NCBI RefSeq assembly: GCF_024721315.2
Contig: NZ_JANFAK020000067.1
Location: 1 to 42,856 of the forward strand
DNA: 42,856 bases
Reading direction: 5' to 3'
Source: Streptomyces sp. Isolate_45
GTDB lineage: Bacteria > Actinomycetota > Actinomycetes > Streptomycetales > Streptomycetaceae
Shown piece after piece: positions 39,409-42,856 of this stretch (its first letter is position 1; each line of letters begins with the position of its first letter). The notes beneath the pieces were generated by a model. That model was not told the origin of the DNA. It was given only the letters and a program-made list of their open reading frames with translations, and did no database searches. The translations under genes and the position numbers were made by a program.

Positions 39409-41229
39409 CTACGGAGCTTCGTACAGCCCTTCGATCAGCGATCCGTACTTCTCCCGGACGACGCGGCGGCGCAGTTTCAGCGAGGGCGTGAGCTCCCCGG
39501 ACTCCGGCCCCCACTCCGCGGCGAGCAGCCGGAACCGCTTGATCTGCTCGGTGCGGTTGAGGCGGGCGTTGGCGGCCTCGACGGCGCGGGCGACTTCGTC
39601 CAGGACCGCCGGGTGCCCGGCGAGCGCGTCGAGGGAGGCGGCCTCGACGCCGCGGGCGGCCGCCCAGGCCGGTGCCAGTTCGGGGTCGAGGACCAGCAGG
39701 GCGACGAGGTAGGAACGGCCGTCCCCGTGCACCAGGGCCTGGCCGATCAGCGGGTGCTCCTTGACGGTGTTCTCCACCAGGGCCGGGGACACGTTCTTCC
39801 CGTTGGAGGTGATGATCAGTTCCTTCTTGCGGTCGGTCAGCCACAGGAAGCCGTCCCCGTCGATCCGGCCGATGTCCCCGGTCGGGAACCAGCCGTCGGC
39901 GTCGGACGCGTCCTCCAGCGATCCGTCGGGCCTCAGGTAGCCGGCGAAGACGGTCTCGCCGCGGGTGAGGATCTCCCCGTCCTCTGCGACGCGCAGCTCC
40001 AGCCCGTCGATGGGGCGGCCCACCGAGCCCAGCCGGAAGTCGTCGGGGCTGTTGACGGTGCACACGCCGGAGGTCTCGGTCAGCCCCCAGGCGTCCATGA
40101 TGGTGATCCCCCAGCCCGCCCAGAAGCGCACCACGTCGATCGGCATCGGCGCGGTGGCACTGGCCGTCCACACGAGCCGGTCCAGGCCGGCCAGGCGCAG
40201 CAGCGGCTCCAGTACGCGCTCGCGCGCCTCGGCGTACGAGGCTTCGAGCGCGGCCGGCACGTCCTCCCCGCGTTCGCGGTGGCCGGCCCGGGCGCGGGCC
40301 AGGTCCCCCGCCTCGTCGATGGCGCGCTGCTGCTCCAGGGGCAGCTGGGCGAGGACCGCCCGGACGCCGGCGGCGAGCTTCTCCCACACCCGGGGCACCC
40401 CGAAGAACTGCACGGGGTGCAGCTCGCGGACGGCGGTCGCCACGGCGGTGGGGTCGCCGACGAGCCGGACGTGGGCGGCGCGCAGCAGGGGCAGGTAGAT
40501 GCCGAGGATCCGCTCCGCGATGTGCGCGAAGGGCAGGTAGCAGATGTGCTCGGCGTGTTCGGGCAGGTCCGTGTTCCGGTCGAGGCGGACGGCCTGGAGC
40601 AGGATGTTGCGGTGGGTCAGGCGGACGCCTTTGGGGTCCCCGGTGGTGCCGGAGGTGTAGACGACCGTCAGTGCGTCCTCGGGGCGGGTTTCCCGCCAGG
40701 CCTTCTCGAAGGCGTCGGCGCGGTGCAGGCGGGCGCCGCTCGCGTACAACGATCCGTAGGTGCGGTGCGGACCGGCCTGGGCGGCCTCGGCGACGACGAG
40801 GCGTTCCAGGGGGACGGAGTCGTCGGCCAGCAGCGGTTCCCACCGGGCGAGTTCGCGGGCGCCCTCGACGACGGCCAGGCGCGCCCGGCTGTGGCGGGCG
40901 ATGTGGGCTATCTGTTCGGGTGCGGAGGTTCCGTACACGGTGACGGGGACGGCGCCGAGGTGAACGAGGGCGAGGTCGGTGAGCCAGTGCTCGGGGCGGT
41001 TGCCCATCATCAGCAGCACGTGTTCGCCGCGCTCGACGCCGAGGGCGGCGTACCCGGAGGCGAGGACGGCGACCTTGCGGCGGACCTCGCTCCAGGTGAG
41101 GGTCCGCCAGTCCGTCCCCTCGCGCCAGGAGAGCGCGGCGAGGGAGCCGTGTTCTTCGGCGTTGCGGGCGAGCAGGGCGGGGAGGGTGATCTCTCCGGGT
41201 TGTCCGGGCAGTCGCAGGTTCGTGGTCAT
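39409..41229 (-). CDS. Long-chain fatty acid-CoA ligase (AMP-dependent synthetase)
   Basis: A 606-residue ANL-superfamily enzyme of the FadD15-like type. Motifs are VVYTSGTTGDPKGV at about 188-201 (P-loop), MDAWGLTETSG (A5), GWFPTGDIGRIDGDGFLWLTDRKKELI (A7-A8 hinge) and KRFRLLAAEW near the end. The A10 Lys is in LTPSLKLRRR. It activates fatty acids through acyl-AMP to acyl-CoA in the cytoplasm. ATG has GGAGC upstream. It is divergent from a MerR regulator 85 bp away, which is the likely controller. Confidence 0.93.
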   Translation of the reverse strand: MTTNLRLPGQPGEITLPALLARNAEEHGSLAALSWREGTDWRTLTWSEVRRKVAVLASGYAALGVERGEHVLLMMGNRPEHWLTDLALVHLGAVPVTVYGTSAPEQIAHIARHSRARLAVVEGARELARWEPLLADDSVPLERLVVAEAAQAGPHRTYGSLYASGARLHRADAFEKAWRETRPEDALTVVYTSGTTGDPKGVRLTHRNILLQAVRLDRNTDLPEHAEHICYLPFAHIAERILGIYLPLLRAAHVRLVGDPTAVATAVRELHPVQFFGVPRVWEKLAAGVRAVLAQLPLEQQRAIDEAGDLARARAGHRERGEDVPAALEASYAEARERVLEPLLRLAGLDRLVWTASATAPMPIDVVRFWAGWGITIMDAWGLTETSGVCTVNSPDDFRLGSVGRPIDGLELRVAEDGEILTRGETVFAGYLRPDGSLEDASDADGWFPTGDIGRIDGDGFLWLTDRKKELIITSNGKNVSPALVENTVKEHPLIGQALVHGDGRSYLVALLVLDPELAPAWAAARGVEAASLDALAGHPAVLDEVARAVEAANARLNRTEQIKRFRLLAAEWGPESGELTPSLKLRRRVVREKYGSLIEGLYEAP

Positions 41230-41246
41230 GGGCAGCTCCTGGCCGT

Positions 41247-41276
41247 TTCACATCGTTGGTGCGACAGCAATACTGT
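41247..41276 (+). promoter_or_regulatory. Divergent promoter with MerR-type operator
   Basis: In the 85-bp gap between the acyl-CoA ligase and merR genes, TTCACA (41247-41252) and TACTGT (41271-41276) are 18 bp apart, and the imperfect palindrome ACAG-N5-CTGT (41264-41276) overlaps the -10 box. This suits MerR-type or repressor control of the regulator's own gene and perhaps of the ligase. Confidence 0.4.
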
Positions 41277-41314
41277 TGAACCCAAGCTGTGGAGCAGAGA
41301 GCGAGGCGCAGACG

Positions 41315-42043
41315 ATGGCCGACCGGGCAACCGAGCCGATGCTCACCGTCGACGAGCTGGCGTCGAAGGCCGGCGTCACCGTCCGCACCGTACGGTTCTA
41401 CAGCACCCGCGGGCTTTTGCCCCCTCCCGTGATCGGACCCCGTCGGGTGGGGCACTACGGCCCCGAGCACCTGTCCCGGCTGGCGCTGATCGAGGAGTTG
41501 CAGCACCAGGGCATGACCCTGTCGGCGATCCAGCGCTACCTGGACGCGCTGCCCGACGACCTGAGCGCGCACGACCTGGCCATCCACCGGGCCCTGGTGG
41601 CCACCTGGGCCCCGGACGCGGCCGAGGACGTGTCGCGAACGGAGCTGGAGCGACGGGCCGGACGGGACCTGACGGACGGTGACCTGCGCCGGCTGGCCGC
41701 GATGAACGTGGTGGCCGCCTCGGGCGACGGCTTCCGCGTCGATCCCGGGCTGCTGCGGCTGGGGGTGGCGCTGCTCGACGTGCCGATCGCGCACGAGACG
41801 ATCCTGGTGGCCCGCGGGTTGCTGCTGGAACACGCGCGGACGGCCGCGCACCAGCTGACGGCCCTGTTCCGCGACGAGGTGTGGGGGCCGTTCACCGAGG
41901 GCGAGAGCGACCCGGAGCGGGTGGAGTCGATGAAGGCACTGTCCGCGCACATGCAGCCGATGGTGGTGCAGGCGCTGGTGACGGCCTTCCAGCGGTCCCT
42001 GAAGGAGGAGCTGCGGGCGGCGTTCGTCCCCGAGTCCGACTGA
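41315..42043 (+). CDS. MerR family transcriptional regulator
   Basis: A 242-residue regulator. The N-terminal winged helix reads LTVDELASKAGVTVRTVRFYSTRGLLPPP, followed by HYGPEHLSRLALIEELQHQGMTLSAIQRYLDALP (residues about 45-80), diagnostic for MerR. The long C-terminal half is helical and has no Cys cluster, so it does not look like a metal sensor; a fatty-acyl or other ligand is plausible from the divergent FadD-type gene. ATG at 41315 follows GCGAGGCG. Confidence 0.92.
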   Translation: MADRATEPMLTVDELASKAGVTVRTVRFYSTRGLLPPPVIGPRRVGHYGPEHLSRLALIEELQHQGMTLSAIQRYLDALPDDLSAHDLAIHRALVATWAPDAAEDVSRTELERRAGRDLTDGDLRRLAAMNVVAASGDGFRVDPGLLRLGVALLDVPIAHETILVARGLLLEHARTAAHQLTALFRDEVWGPFTEGESDPERVESMKALSAHMQPMVVQALVTAFQRSLKEELRAAFVPESD

Positions 42044-42077
42044 GGGCAAACTCCTCGCGCGGGCCCGGTGGCACGAG

Positions 42078-42083
42078 TAGTTT
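42078..42083 (+). promoter_or_regulatory. -10 box of a likely leaderless gene
   Basis: TAGTTT ends seven bases before the ATG at 42091 and no ribosome-binding site intervenes, the same spacing as at 15552-15557 and close to that at 19463-19468. Confidence 0.4.
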
Positions 42084-42090
42084 CGCGATC

Positions 42091-42856
<766 letters not shown>

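Noticed and set aside
37667..42049. A single 1460-codon minus-strand open frame
   Set aside because: Only its 3' third is AspD; the rest is Arg/Pro-rich antisense-frame shadow of the acyl-CoA ligase and merR genes, a normal effect of high GC.

Overview
The window is high-GC actinobacterial DNA, almost certainly Streptomyces. Third-codon positions are GC-saturated, GTG and TTG starts are frequent, many stops and starts overlap as GTGA or ATGA, several genes look leaderless, and gene content matches the Streptomyces hopanoid/idi neighbourhood. The right end is disrupted by a poly-G/poly-C run that looks like an assembly artefact.

Layout. (1) 1-4902, minus strand: a hopanoid operon read hpnC, hpnD, hpnE, polyprenyl diphosphate synthase, shc (5' end only). 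(2) 5212-12236, minus strand: a tightly coupled seven-gene operon with a CDP-alcohol phosphotransferase carrying an extra N-terminal domain, a sugar-phosphate-type nucleotidyltransferase, a glycerol-1-phosphate-dehydrogenase-like enzyme, a second CDP-alcohol phosphotransferase with an unusual active site, a family 2 glycosyltransferase, and an ABC-2 permease/ATPase pair of the O-antigen/teichoic-acid export type. I infer that it makes and exports a phosphodiester-linked glycopolymer or glycophospholipid. I regard it as the best candidate for an undescribed system here. (3) 12367-22114: mixed chromosomal genes, namely a methyltransferase-acetyltransferase fusion, idi, an anti-sigma-like ATPase, a crotonase-fold protein, a DJ-1-like protein, a GlxA-type AraC regulator, an ion-transporter-superfamily permease, an ABC-F protein, and an SDR followed by a small gene carrying an in-frame amber codon. 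(4) 22129-30483: a membrane protein/ImmA-IrrE-like pair, tex, an SCO6745-family protein, a secreted M1 aminopeptidase and an MpaB-family protein. (5) 30625-36460: a secreted sphingomyelinase C, then an accessory-looking stretch with a pterin dehydratase, a frameshifted regulator, an intact XRE regulator followed by four small genes, and a remnant of another XRE gene. (6) 36461-39296: gene debris, a PPOX-fold protein, and an aspT-aspD locus collapsed by a deletion. (7) 39409-42856: a fatty acyl-CoA ligase divergent from a MerR regulator, and a maltokinase-cap-like gene broken by the homopolymer run.

How the genes work together: idi and the polyprenyl synthase supply prenyl diphosphates. HpnC, HpnD and HpnE convert farnesyl diphosphate to squalene, which Shc cyclises to hopene. 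The adjacent envelope operon has its own ABC exporter and ends about 310 bp before hpnC. That gap holds a candidate promoter, a direct repeat and a possible leader ORF. In the accessory part, an XRE regulator is followed by two perfect inverted repeats, the second of which partly covers the ribosome-binding site of the first small gene, suggesting local control of that set.
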